Positions 49,215-59,802 of a stretch of 64,000 nt of DNA are shown piece by piece (position 1 is the stretch's first letter; each line of letters opens with the position of its first letter). The translations under genes and the position numbers were made by a program. Location: contig QNQO01000554.1 of NCBI GenBank assembly GCA_003290165.1, positions 620,001 to 684,000 of the forward strand, written 5' to 3'. Below the pieces are notes generated by a model, which was given only the letters and a program-made list of their open reading frames with translations, was not told where the DNA came from and did not search any database. This DNA comes from Berberis thunbergii (lineage: Eukaryota; Streptophyta; Magnoliopsida; Ranunculales; Berberidaceae).

Positions 49215-49722
49215 GGGATTAATCCCAACAGCCATGAAGAGGATTGGGTTGCCCAGGCCAGAGCAATGGGCAGCAGCTAAAGATGCCATGGAGGGCCAGC
49301 ATCAGCATCAACACCAGCACCAGCACTAGCAACCACATTATACAACATTTCCTACCAGATCTGATGAGCAAAATCATGGTTACCGTGATGCATATCAACA
49401 TGTTACTGATCCTCATTATACAGATATGCCAGCAATCTTCGGTTCCTGCTCCAAACCAGCAACAGTTTTCAGTTTCTTTAGACATCCCCACGGGGCCACT
49501 CGAAAATCATCTGGCAGAATCTTCATCCTTTACTTCTAGACCATCGTCATCTTATACTTCGGATGAGCATGCATATAGCACCAGAGATGGAGCTCTGCCA
49601 TCAGATCCAAGTCAATTATATCATTACCAAGGAGTTAATGATGAGACAAACTCATCCGTCTGTCAGCAGGAGGTACCTTCTAATTATTCTTCTGCACCAG
49701 GTAACGCTTCACTTGACATTTA
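49215..49722 (+). pseudogene. captured Gln/His/Ser-rich fragment, gene unknown
   Basis: After a cag acceptor-like site the sequence reads GINPNSHEEDWVAQARAMG, then, across a frame change, AKDAMEGQHQHQHQHQH, a stop, and HYTTFPTRSDEQNHGYRDAYQHV. The longest open frame (49244-49723) ends in the Ser-rich SFTSRPSSSYTSDEHAYSTR and QEVPSNYSSAPG, then a donor-like gtaacg at 49701. The repetitive His/Gln and Tyr/Ser-rich composition suggests a disordered plant protein with a WVAQAR-type helix. I do not recognise the gene. It lies in the same orientation as the other captured pieces. Confidence 0.5.
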
Positions 49723-50071
49723 AAATTAGCATCTGAAGCTTGTGCTCAAGAAATGCTGCTACTGGATTTGTTATGCCTATTAGTTGTACATTTGAAAGTG
49801 ATACTTGCCATCTCAAGACTTATAAATGTTCTGTCTATTGGTTTGATTTGGGGTTTTAATGAAAAATTTAACAAAAATTCTTACTATCGTGTTATAGATC
49901 TTATCAGTTTATATCATATTCAATAAGAATGTGTAGGTTCGATACCTGTTTGTATTTTCCTTATAATCCATTTCTTTGTTACATGGAAGAGTTATGCTCA
50001 ATAAGGTTCATGATCTTTGTTTGTTTTACTTATGGTGAGAGTCGCAGAAATTCATTTTTCAAATCTATTGA

Positions 50072-50217
50072 GTGGTAGTTAATAACTGTGGAGTAGCTGT
50101 TGGTTCTGGAGATACCAGGTTAGAAAAGCTCCATACACTTGGGGATGACGCTTGTTATTTGACACGAAGGTCCCTTAGAGTGCCTCTTGACACATGGATA
50201 AATACTGGTAAGCTCAA
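50072..50217 (+). pseudogene. captured exon-like piece, gene unknown
   Basis: An open stretch reading GVAVGSGDTRLEKLHTLGDDACYLTRRSLRVPLDTWIN ends at a good donor ACTG/GTAAGC (50217/50218). The local composition is exon-like. I cannot name the family. Its position between the Gln-rich piece and the aminotransferase piece makes capture the simplest explanation. Confidence 0.35.
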
Positions 50218-50421
50218 GATTTCTGACTCCATCATCTTTTCTTCATCAAACAAACGAACATCTCCATTACTTTCCATCACAAAACAACAACAACAACAGC
50301 CTTGTTAGCACAACGGACACAAAAGTGAAACATCAGTTAAAGCTCTAAAGCTTCCAAGCTCAAGAAGAACTTTGGGTGTCATTTCTATGTCTCAGTCTCT
50401 GTCCTTGTAAGTTCCTCTGTT

Positions 50422-50490
50422 CCCGTATGTACAGCTGCTGGCCATGCAGTTTTGAAAGTAATTGAGAAAGAAAAGCTCCAGGAGGATGCA
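50422..50490 (+). pseudogene. captured class III aminotransferase (AGT2-like) fragment
   Basis: A short piece reading PVCTAAGHAVLKVIEKEKLQ then EDA. This is the C-terminal small-domain helix found after the cofactor site in alanine-glyoxylate aminotransferase 2 homologues, peroxisomal or mitochondrial PLP enzymes. Only 23 codons remain, followed by unrelated A/T-rich sequence with aatgaattg repeats (50520-50630). Confidence 0.65.
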
Positions 50491-50804
50491 ATGGACTGCA
50501 CAATGTCGAATTGTAAATGCTATTGTTTCTACTGTAATGAATTGATGCACGTGCTGTAATGAATTGTGAATGATCTAAATTTCTGCTGTAATGAATTGTA
50601 AATGTTGTGCTGTAATGAATTGCTTGAAAGCAATTGCTGGAATTTGTTGATCAGAGGTGTAAATGTTGTTTTTAAATTTAATAAAAAGTCATATTAAATT
50701 TTACTTACCTGATGCAGAATTGATGCACGTGCTGAATTATACTTACCTATAAGATGTAATCAAAAGTAAAAAATAAAAAAATAAAAAAAATATTCCTATG
50801 TATA

Positions 50805-51180
50805 CTCTACCATAGCGTTTTTGAAAACGCTATGATAGAGCCTTTTATAGCGTTTCAGAAACGCTATAGTAGAGTATTCAATAGCGGTTTTATAGGCTTC
50901 GATAGCGTTTCTTAACTGCTATATATAGTTTACTATAGCGGTTTTCCAACGCTATAGTAGAGTATTCTATAGCTGTTTTGCAGTCTTCGATAGCGTTTTT
51001 AAACCGCTATGGATAGTCTACCATAGCGTTTTTTAACCGCTATAATAGTCTACCTACCATAGCGGTTTTAAAACGCTATGATAGCCCGTGTTTCTTTTAT
51101 AGCTTTGGCTGTCATAGCGGTTACTAAACCGCTATAGTAGGATACCATAGCGGTTTTGAAACGCTATTGATGATACTTTT
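50805..51180. repeat. subterminal repeat array of the CACTA element
   Basis: More than a dozen copies of ATAGCGKTTTT or its complement, many paired as short palindromes (tagcgttt..aaacgcta) at 20-40 bp spacing. In CACTA elements such arrays are transposase binding sites. The left end (44750-44850) has only a few looser variants (atagcatg, catagtgg, catgctat). Confidence 0.88.
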
Positions 51181-54065
51181 TCTTGTAGTGCGTGGAACAA
51201 ACAACCATGGAATTGTTCCTTGAAGAAAATCGTGGAAAAGACAAGCGCACACCGACTGAAACAAAAGCTCATGTCATCGAGAGTCTAAAGCAACAGAAGA
51301 ACTTTCACAAAAAGAATCGTTCCTCGAAGAAAGGGGGAAGCGACGTAAACCCTAAAAGCCATGTGAACTTTAAAAGATTCAGGGGCTCTTGCTATATTTG
51401 TAGCAAGAAGAGGCATCTTGCGAAGGATTGCAGAAACCACAAGGATGAAAAGAACGAAAGCAAGTCTTCTCGAGCAAACTTGTCAGAAGTTTTTGTCTGT
51501 CTTATCGAAAGGTTACACATTAGTGCAATGTATCTGAGGTTAACCTTGTTAATCATCCTCGCACATGGTGGCTTGACACAGGTGCCACCCGCCACATCTG
51601 TAGCGATAAGACCATGTTTTCAACATATGAGAAGTTGAATAACAATGACAAGGTTTTCATGGGAAATGATCAGTCTCGGCAATTGAAGGCAAGGAAATTG
51701 TGGTATTAAAATATACCTCTGGCAAGAACGTCAGTATGAAGGATGTCTTACATGTTCTAGAGATTAGGAAAATTTTTAATCTCTGATCTTCTGGTGGAGA
51801 ATAACTTTAAAATAGTTTTTGAATTAGAGAAATTTGTCCTATAAAAAAATGGAGTATATGTGGGACGTGGTTACCTTACAGATTGTTTTTTCAAGGCCAA
51901 TGTAAATGGTTATTAATAATACAAACTTTGTTTCTTATTTACTTGAGTCCCCTTTATTGTGGTATGATAGACTAGGTCGTGTAAATTTTAAGAAAATGAA
52001 GAAGTAGCTAGTTTAGGGTTAATCCCTAAATTTTATAATAAATCACAACACAAATGCATGCAAGGTTTGTGTGGAAGCCCAAATTTACTAAACCTTTTTC
52101 ATTCAGTACAAAGAAACACTGAAATTTTGAGTTTAGTAAACACCGATTTATGTGATTTTTAAATAAATTCCTACTCGAGGTGGAAAAAAATATTTTATCA
52201 CATTTATCGATGATTGCTCACGGGTATTGATATGTGTATTTATTAAGTAGCAAAGACAAAGCAATCAATGCGTTTGTAAAATACAAAATTGAAGTCGAAA
52301 ATCAATTAAATAAAAAAATAAAATATTGGAGATCTGATAGAGGCAGATAGTATGAATCTTCATTTGCAAAGATTTGTGAACAAAAAGGGTATTATACACC
52401 AAACTACTGCTCCTTACTCACTACAATCAAATGTAGTTGATGAAAGAAAAAAAATAGAACCTTGAAAGACATGATTAATACCATGCTTATCAACTTTGGT
52501 CTACCCGAGAACTTGTGGGGGGAAGCACTCCATATGACAAATAGTATTTTAAATCAAGTGCCCCACAATAAATTTGATTAATTACCATATGACATATGGA
52601 GAGGTGGACGACCATCCTTTAAACACATTAAAGTGTGGGGTGCTTAGCGAATGTTTATGTTCCACCACCCAAAAGGAAAAACTAGGAGCAAAAATCGTTA
52701 ATTGTTATTTTTTTTTAGGAAATGTCTAAAATAGTAGTGCATACAGTCATTTGGTGTTTAAATCTGATATCAATGATATCCATGTTCTAGAGATGTAGTG
52801 TTTTTTAGATTGTATTTTGTCATAGGAAGGCTTACATAAAATCAACATCACGTATGACTTTTGAGTTGTCTAGTGCTTCAAAAAGAACACACGAGGTATC
52901 AAATGAAGGGAGTGGGTAAAATATCAATTCTTATGAAAATAAAAATGATGACTACCTTAGACATAGCAAGAGAGCTCGAAAGTCCAAAATATTTGGTCAA
53001 AATTTTCTAGCTTATATGTTAGAAACAAAGCCTCAAACTTATAAAAAAAGTAATAATCTACTTTTGAAGCTTTTTATGAAAGTAAATTATAAACAATGAG
53101 ATAAAATCCATTATGCACAATCATACTTGAAAATTGGTTGATCTTCCTTCTGGACATAAATTAATTGGGTGCAAATGGATCTTCAAGCGTAAAATGAAAC
53201 TTGATGGTTATATTGATAAATATAAAGGTCAATTAGTAGCTAAAGGGTATAGGTAAAAAGGGCTTAGACTATTTTGACACTTATAATCCGGTGAGAAGGA
53301 TAACATCAATTAAGATGTTAATTGCCATCGCAGCACTTTAAAATTTGGAAATTAACCAAATGGATGTAAAAATTGTGTTTCTTAAATAAATAATTAAATG
53401 AGAAAATATATATGGATTAACCGAAAGGATTCCGAGACAATGGACAAGAGAACAAAGTATGTAAACTTGTTCAATCCTTATATGGTATAAAACAAACTCT
53501 TAAACAATGGCATGAGAAGTTTGATGGAGTCATGTTGAAAAATGAATTCAACATAAATGAGTGTGACATGTGTGTCTACATAAAGAAAATCAATAATGAC
53601 TGTGATAATTTGTCTTTATGTTGATGATATGTTATCTTTAGGACTAATAGTCAAGTTATTAAATTCACCAAATTTATGCTCACAAAACATTTCGATATTA
53701 AAGATCTAGGTGAAGCAGACGTAATTTTGGGAATCAAAATATTTCGAACACCTAATGGGTTAGCTTTGTCTCAATCACATTACATTGAGAATGTAATAGA
53801 CAAGTACAAACAACATGGAATCAAAAATCTAATTATCCATTCCATCCATCTCAGGTGCTACATAAGCATGCAGGTCTCAGTGTTTCATAACTTGAGTACT
53901 CTCGCAGTATTGGAAGTTTAATGTATATGATGAATGGTACGAGACTTGATATAGCTTATGTTGTGAGTAGACTAAGCAGATATACTTGTAAACCAAGTAA
54001 AGCTCAACTGGCATGCTTTGCTTAAGGTTTAGGGTATTAAAAAATACTTCAAACTATGCATTGCA

Positions 54066-56026
54066 CGTCACGCCTTATTCCAGGTAGTCGAGTGGGAACC
54101 GCCTTTAGAATGTGACGTGATAGCAACAACAAAACTTCAATCAATATGACTTGAAAATAACATCTAGAAAATGAATTTACCACTATTTACATGAGATGCA
54201 ACACTTGCTATAACAACATTAGTTTGATCCAAAAACCAAGGGAAGATTTTCCTAATTTACAACTCACAACATTTACACAAAAACATACATGCCATTGATA
54301 CACACTAAGAAAATATAAAACACAAGTTTCGACCATTCTAACAGACTTTAGTTGCACAGTGGATCACCTCTAGCTGAAGACCTAAAAAAATGAATCATGA
54401 GATGGGTGATCTATCCACAAGCTCAGTGAGTATTATAAAGTCATACAAGAGAAAACGATTAACACAATTTATAATTCAAATTTCAATGCTACAAATATAC
54501 ACATACTAATCACCATTTCGTTTTTAACGTCTAGAATGTGAGACGATAATATAAACATCTACCATTCCACTTTTAACGCCTGGAATGTGATACGATAATA
54601 TAATAACCATTCCCTTTTAATGTCTGGAATATTAGACGGTTACATAACAAATAACTATTCCACTTTTAACGTCTGGAATGTGAGACAACAACTTAACAAT
54701 TTATTCCACAACAAATAATAAATAATAGTTCTAAAAAATATGATAGTTATACTCACATTAACCCAACTGATGTCTTACTCAATGTGCAATCTACTCTCTA
54801 GGTATTTGAGATGTAGTCGGAGCTTCTCTGAACCTAAATAAAATGACATAGGCTCAAGCTCAACATGAATCACACATTTACTTATAGAATATGTAAAACA
54901 TGTGCTCATGGAATAAATGAATGTATGAACAAGATAAAAGAGTAACCATACTTCCTTGTGAAGGACAAAATTCATAGACAACCCCTCCCTTCCTAACATA
55001 ACCTGAATCATGGGTTCTAACCATCTCTCATTCTATATGCTATATCTGATACTACACTTTGAATTTCACAATAATTTCAGTTGTATTCCAAAGTAGACAT
55101 CACTAGCTTCGAAACCATATATTATATGCTTAAATTGGGGTCTCTGTGGAGGGATATCCATTCAACACAATCCAACACAGAATTGTTGAAATTCAGGACA
55201 TGGCATTGTATATAGGTTTGATTGAAACGTATTGTGAGACTTGAATATTGGGAATTAGACTTCGAAATTTATATCCATGGAAAACTCTATGTCTCTAGTT
55301 TCTAACCCAATAAACCGTTCATAATTTTGAGTTTTGTACAACAGATCACACCAATTTTCATACACAATATGCAAATCAGTCTAAATTTGCATATACAACC
55401 ATATAAACATCGAATCGTCTATACAACTCTCCATACCATCAACCTAACTCAATATGATTCTAAACAACATGATAACCCTAATTTTCCCTGACCTTCAACA
55501 ACATCAAACCCTGATTTACCTAATTTTACACCAACATCAAACCTAACTCATACCTTAAGCAAAGCTAGTAGTTCAAAATTTAAGCATAAACAAGTGCCTC
55601 ATTGAGGATCCCTTCCAAACTCAGCCAAGTTTCTCAAGAGAATTGTTGTAACTCATTCTCTTTGGGAGATCTTTGCTTGTAAAATCAAGAGGATGAAGGT
55701 AAGGGACTTATTGCCATGTGTTGCTTAAATAGCATGAGGTGACAATCATATCCCATATTTATGTTTTAGCCCTACAATTTCGTAAAATTTTCACTAAGCA
55801 CCTTAAGCTTTTTCCAATTTTCTAAGTGAGCTACTTGACGAAATTTTCTCGTATAAGTGTGTTCTCAACATGTTTTGTAAGAAAAAAAGATCTGTAATCG
55901 ACCATTTAAACTCGCACGCCACACTTAGAACCTGACATGCTGCCAAAACAATTTACTCGCACTCTAAATGAGTTTGAGATATTTAACAATGTATGAAATA
56001 CATGTTTTCAAGATTCAAATCTCACA
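54066..56026 (-). mobile_element. 3' LTR of a Tekay-like gypsy element
   Basis: In minus orientation it begins TGTGAGATTTG at 56026, directly after the polypurine tract, and ends with GGCGTGAC near 54066. The exact left border is 54062-54066, because the last bases look mutated. It cuts the RNase H region of copia copy 2. The partner LTR would be outside the window, so the target duplication cannot be checked. It includes an about 50-bp tandem repeat at 54515-54690. No gene inside. Confidence 0.8.
54515..54690. repeat. about 50-bp tandem repeat, four units, in the Tekay-like LTR
   Basis: The unit ccacttttaacgtctggaa followed by tgtgagacgataa recurs near 54523, 54576, 54616 and 54666 with variations. 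Confidence 0.8.
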
Positions 56027-56027
56027 A

Positions 56028-56038
56028 CTCTTCCCTCC
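56028..56038 (-). other. polypurine tract of the Tekay-like element
   Basis: GGAGGGAAGAG on the minus strand, two bases before the LTR start TGTGAG. It marks plus-strand priming in LTR elements and fixes the element's orientation and the LTR border. Confidence 0.8.
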
Positions 56039-56039
56039 A

Positions 56040-57913
56040 AATTTGAATTTCGTCCCCGAAATTTACTTACCTGACTAAAATAAATGAGGATACTACTTCC
56101 TCATACTATCTTCACTTTCCCATGTTGTTTCTTTAATTGAATGACTACGCCACAATACCTTAACCAGTGAAATGGTTTTGTTACGCGGTACCTGCTCTCT
56201 TTGATCTAAATTTGTACTGGCTCTTCAATATACGAAAGATCTATTTTCAATTCTATAGGTTGTGTTGTTAACACACGTGATGGGGGTGGTATACACTTTT
56301 GGAGCATAGAAACATGGAGAACATCATGAAGTTGTGCCAAGCTCGGGGGTAGCGCCAATCGATAAGCTATAAACCCACACATTCCGTTATCTCAAATGGT
56401 TCAATGTATCGAGGACTTAACTTCCCTTTCTTTCTGAATCTCATAACACCCTTCCATGGAGATACTTGTAAGAAAACTAAATCACCTTTGTCAAACTCTA
56501 AGTCCCTTCTTCTATTATTAGCATAACTTTTTGTTTGCTCTGTGCTATTTTAAGTTTTTCTTGAATCATCCTGATCTTATCAATAGTTGCTTGAATGATC
56601 TCTAGGCCTAACAATTTTCTTTCCCCGACTTCAGTCCAACACATATGAGTTTTGCACTATCTACCATATAAAGCTTCATAAGGAGCCATATCAATACTAG
56701 CTTGATAACTGTTATTATAAGCAAATTCTATTAGTGGTAGATGGACATCCCAACTACTTTGAAATTCCAATACACATGCTCGTAGCATATCTTCAAGGTC
56801 CATCAGTCTGAGGATGAAATGCAGCAATGAATTTCAGAGAAGTTCCCATGGCTTCTTGTAAGCTAGGCCAGAACTTAGACGTATATCTTGGATCTTTATT
56901 CAAAACAATGGAAATAGGTGCACCATGCAATCTAACAATCTCATCAACATAGTTTTGTGCCAATTTACTAAGACTGAAAGTAGTCTTTACTAGAATGAAA
57001 TGAGCTGACTTGGTAAGTATGTCAACTATCACCCAAATTGAATCATGTCCTATTTGAGTGTGAGGTAAACTGGATACAAAATCCATTGTAACATGTTCCC
57101 CATTTCCATTCAGGAATAGGTAGAAATTGTAGTAAACCTGTAGGGCATTGGTGCTCGGCCTTACCTTGCTAGCAAATCAAACATTTTGGCACAAATTCGG
57201 CTATTTCTTTTTTCATTCCCATCCACCAATAGTGCTCAGGTAAATCACGATGCATCTTGGTACTACCTGGGTGCATAGCATAAGCGAACTATGAGCTTCC
57301 TCTAGAATTTCTCATTTCAATATTATCATCATTCGTAACACATAACCGAGTCTCAAACATTAGTATACTGTCATTTCTAACAATAAAATCTGATTGGAAT
57401 CCATTTTTCACTTCATCTTTGATCTCAAGATAGTTCTGGATCGGAACTCTGAGCCTCTTGAATTTTCTCAACAAGCATTGGCCTCAGAGTAAGTATAGCC
57501 AATAAAGCTGTGTCATTTCTCACTGCCAGATCAACTCTCAGATATCTCAAATCTGCAAATAGGTTCATTCGAATAGCTCGGATGTGTGCTAAACTTCCCA
57601 ACAACTTTCTACTCAAAGCATCAACTACTACATTAACTTTTCTGGATGATAGTGAATTGCACAATCATAGTCTTCGATCAACTCCATCCATCGTCGCTGT
57701 CTCAAATTCAGTTTTTTTCTGTGTGAATATATTTCAAACTCTTATGATCAGTATAAATTTCAAACGTCTCACCATAAAAGATAATGTCTCCATATCTTCA
57801 ATGCAAAGATAATAGTAGCTAACTCAAGATCATGTATAGGATAATTACACTCAGGATTTTCAATTGTCTGGATGAATAAGCGATAACTTTCCCATGTTGC
57901 ATTTATACACATC
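56040..57913 (-). pseudogene. Tekay-like (chromovirus) gypsy pol fragment
   Basis: Read on the minus strand, the RNase H end comes first (57913-57660: [19 protein letters not shown], then NVVVDALSRK). Spacer sequence follows. The integrase core is at 57086-56793, with D in WVIVDILTKSAHF, D in NKDPRYTSKFW and E in LQEAMGT, then FHPQTDG. A short deletion and frame change near 56800 leads to [34 protein letters not shown]. The chromodomain-side end (56300-56050) carries HPHHV and VNFGDEI-type remnants. Gag, protease and reverse transcriptase are absent, because the Athila-like element interrupts RNase H at 57914. The remainder should lie beyond the window. Confidence 0.88.
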
Positions 57914-59778
57914 TGATATTCACATAATTATTACATTAATATATCCCTTAATTTATACATGTTAGTGTTTCGATTATTATATTTTACAGTAATTATTTCA
58001 TTTTCATGTCTTTGTAGGAATTTGAGCGTAAACGATGAAATCATATTAAGGGCGACAAGTTAAGGAACGACAATTATCAATTCTAACGGTGGTATAAAGC
58101 AAATGGGTCACAAACTTAAACCCAAAACCTAATTCATAACCTAAACTCAAAACCCAATCCATAACCTAAACCCAAACCCAATGCCAAGCCCAATCCTACC
58201 CAAAGAATATTTTGCAAAATTAATACCTTGATGAATCATCCCCTCATCTCATCCCTATTCATCTTGTCATTTTCTATAAATACAAGATAATAGGGTGAGA
58301 AAAAGGGGAGGAAGAGAAGGGAAGAAAAGAATTGTATAAATTAAACATCTTCTCTCAAATTGATTCTCATCACCCTCACCACTCATGCATCTCTCACTCA
58401 TCAGCAATCACCTCCATCCTCCACCTCGCCACCACCATCACCCGAGCACCACCACCACATCCGGACAGTCACTCGCCACCAACCGTGCGAGCACCGCCAC
58501 CACCCACGAAACAAGGGAGTGACAACCCTGCTTCGCATCAGAGCCACCTCCATCAACCTCCCTGTCCCTCTTCCTGTACATCATCCATTGACCACCATCA
58601 CCTCCGGACACCACATCGCAAACCACCACCACCACGCCGCGAAACAGAGCCTCACCGCGGCTCTGTTCCGCCTTGCCACAGCGCCCTGTTCCCCCTCTTT
58701 TCTTGGCCTCTCTTCGTCTTGAGCTCCTTCCTGCCTCCCTCTCTCGTGACCACCATCACGACCAGACCGAGCATCACCGCCACCACCTCGCGAGACAGAG
58801 CATTCAAGCAGAAACATGGAGCTTTTGTTCCTCGTCTTCCTTCTCTGTTTTTTTGTTTTCTTGGTGTTTCCTCACCTTCTCTATTCTTTTGCAGTTTCTG
58901 GAGGTATTTGGAGGTCGAGGATCCTCGCGACGAGCACGAAGGAAGGCGGAGCAGCACCGCTGCTCGCTGGAGAAGACGACCGTTACTGTAGTGGCACTGT
59001 AGCGAGGGCCGAAAGACCGAGTCAAAACTGTTTTTGGCTATTGGCACCTTGATTTCTGCTCTGTACCACCACAGAGCATTCGCAGCCATTTTGTCTCGGG
59101 ATTCGTGTTCTGACCACATGCTGATCTGCTGAGTACCACCACATCGAGTTTGTGACAAACTAAATGGGTTGCATATTTCATTTTGATTTATTTTACTGAA
59201 TTGTGTGTTTAATTGTTAATTACAATTTATTTCTGAATTTTTATAAATTTCTTTCAACTTGCATGTTCGAGAAATTAAATTCGATATGTTTGATAGTAAG
59301 AATTACCCTTATCAATATTCAAAGCATGTGCTAAAAATATTAAGCTTAAACTTTGATTAAGTGTGCTCTAAAAAGACACTTAATACTTGGTAAGAACGTA
59401 TTTGCTTGAATAATTTGTTAATGTTTGATAGAAACATATTATAGTTGAATTGGATTTAACGATCACATATTCGGTGTAAGCAAGGGATTCTCATCCCTAA
59501 AGCTTCTCATTTTTAAATTCCAGTAATTTAGATTTAAATGTTTTTGCTAACTCATTGGTGAGTCCAAGCTCACAAAACCCATCTCATCTATCTTTTATTT
59601 TATTTTTCTTATTTTTAATTTAGTTTAGTTTAATTAAATTCTAAAATTCATTTAATCCACCTTCCTCGTGGGATCAACCCGTACTTGCCGTTGTCTACCA
59701 GTTAGACACCGTGCACTTGCGGTTATTACAAGTGGGCTGAATTAACCTATTTATTTAGGTTAGTTAAATCCCGCATCA
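57914..59778 (+). mobile_element. 5' LTR of an Athila-like gypsy element
   Basis: An 1865-bp LTR starting TGATATTC at 57914, inside Tekay RNase H, and ending CCCGCATCA at 59778, seven bases before the primer-binding site. It is the same family as the solo LTR at 12202-13928. It has a telomere-like block (58110-58200), a TATA box, a GC-rich CAC-repeat leader and GT-rich 3' parts. The 5-bp sequence before it is acatc (57909-57913); its partner is out of the window. Frames inside it (for example 58332-58991, which lacks an ATG start) are LTR sequence, not host genes. Confidence 0.93.
58275..58282 (+). promoter_or_regulatory. TATA box of the Athila-like LTR
   Basis: TATAAATA, followed 25-35 bases on by a gggtgagaaaaaggggaggaa leader where transcription would start. 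It is conserved in the solo LTR. Confidence 0.65.
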
Positions 59779-59784
59779 AGTTTT

Positions 59785-59802
59785 TGGCGCCGTTGCTGGG
59801 GA
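59785..59802 (+). other. primer-binding site (tRNA-Asp type)
   Basis: TGGCGCCGTTGCTGGGGA lies six bases after the LTR end. It matches the known PBS of Athila/Calypso-type plant elements (complement to tRNA-Asp) except for one C to T change. This is strong support for the LTR border and the element type. Confidence 0.9.

Larger units (their letters stand above)
44737..51190. mobile_element. CACTA (EnSpm) element carrying host gene fragments
   Basis: A 6454-bp element with termini CACTACAACA (44737) and TCTTGTAGTG (51190), the 5'-CACTA signature in inverted orientation. It is flanked by 3 bp: cat on the left and cgt on the right. The empty site in copia copy 1 (gacaaccgtggaac, about 36607-36620) shows the target was CGT, so the left copy changed by a CG to CA transition. 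The right subterminal 380 bp are packed with AGCG repeats. No CACTA transposase (TNP2-like) is visible. Instead the body holds pieces of at least four recognised host genes plus two exon-like pieces, all on the plus strand and with introns, so they were taken from genomic DNA. It is a non-autonomous gene-capturing CACTA. Confidence 0.93.
39411..53993. repeat. segmental tandem duplication, unit 2 (with CACTA insertion)
   Basis: A direct repeat of 31342-39410, colinear throughout and differing by scattered substitutions and small indels. It is enlarged by the 6454-bp CACTA element at 44737-51190. Unlike unit 1, it carries on at its right end into the original copia sequence (..cttgtaaaccaagtaaagc), which shows which end was the parent of the junction. 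Confidence 0.92.
44128..54065 (+). pseudogene. degenerate Ty1/copia gag-pol, copy 2 (split by CACTA)
   Basis: Gag begins at 44128 (MRDKNETSLIARM), is interrupted at 44737 by the CACTA element and resumes at 51194. Then follow the CCHC knuckle CYICSKKRHLAKDC (about 51391-51432), protease DTGAT.HI at about 51574-51600, integrase remnants (51950-52650), and reverse transcriptase from about 53160 with an intact YVDD box at 53617-53628. The LTKHFDIKDLGEADVILGI stretch (53676 on) is still open for 81 codons. The copy runs further than copy 1, to about 54065, where the Tekay-like LTR begins inside RNase H. Stops and frameshifts are numerous and largely shared with copy 1, so they predate the duplication. 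Confidence 0.88.

Noticed and set aside
49930..49965. tRNA gene suggested by ggttcgatacc (B-box match)
   Set aside because: No A box, acceptor stem or cloverleaf could be built around it.
58332..58991. 219-codon reading frame rich in His, Pro and Thr as a possible gene
   Set aside because: It lacks an ATG at its start, lies wholly in the LTR of the Athila-like element, and the homologous solo LTR at 13100-13520 carries the same composition on the other strand with different frames.
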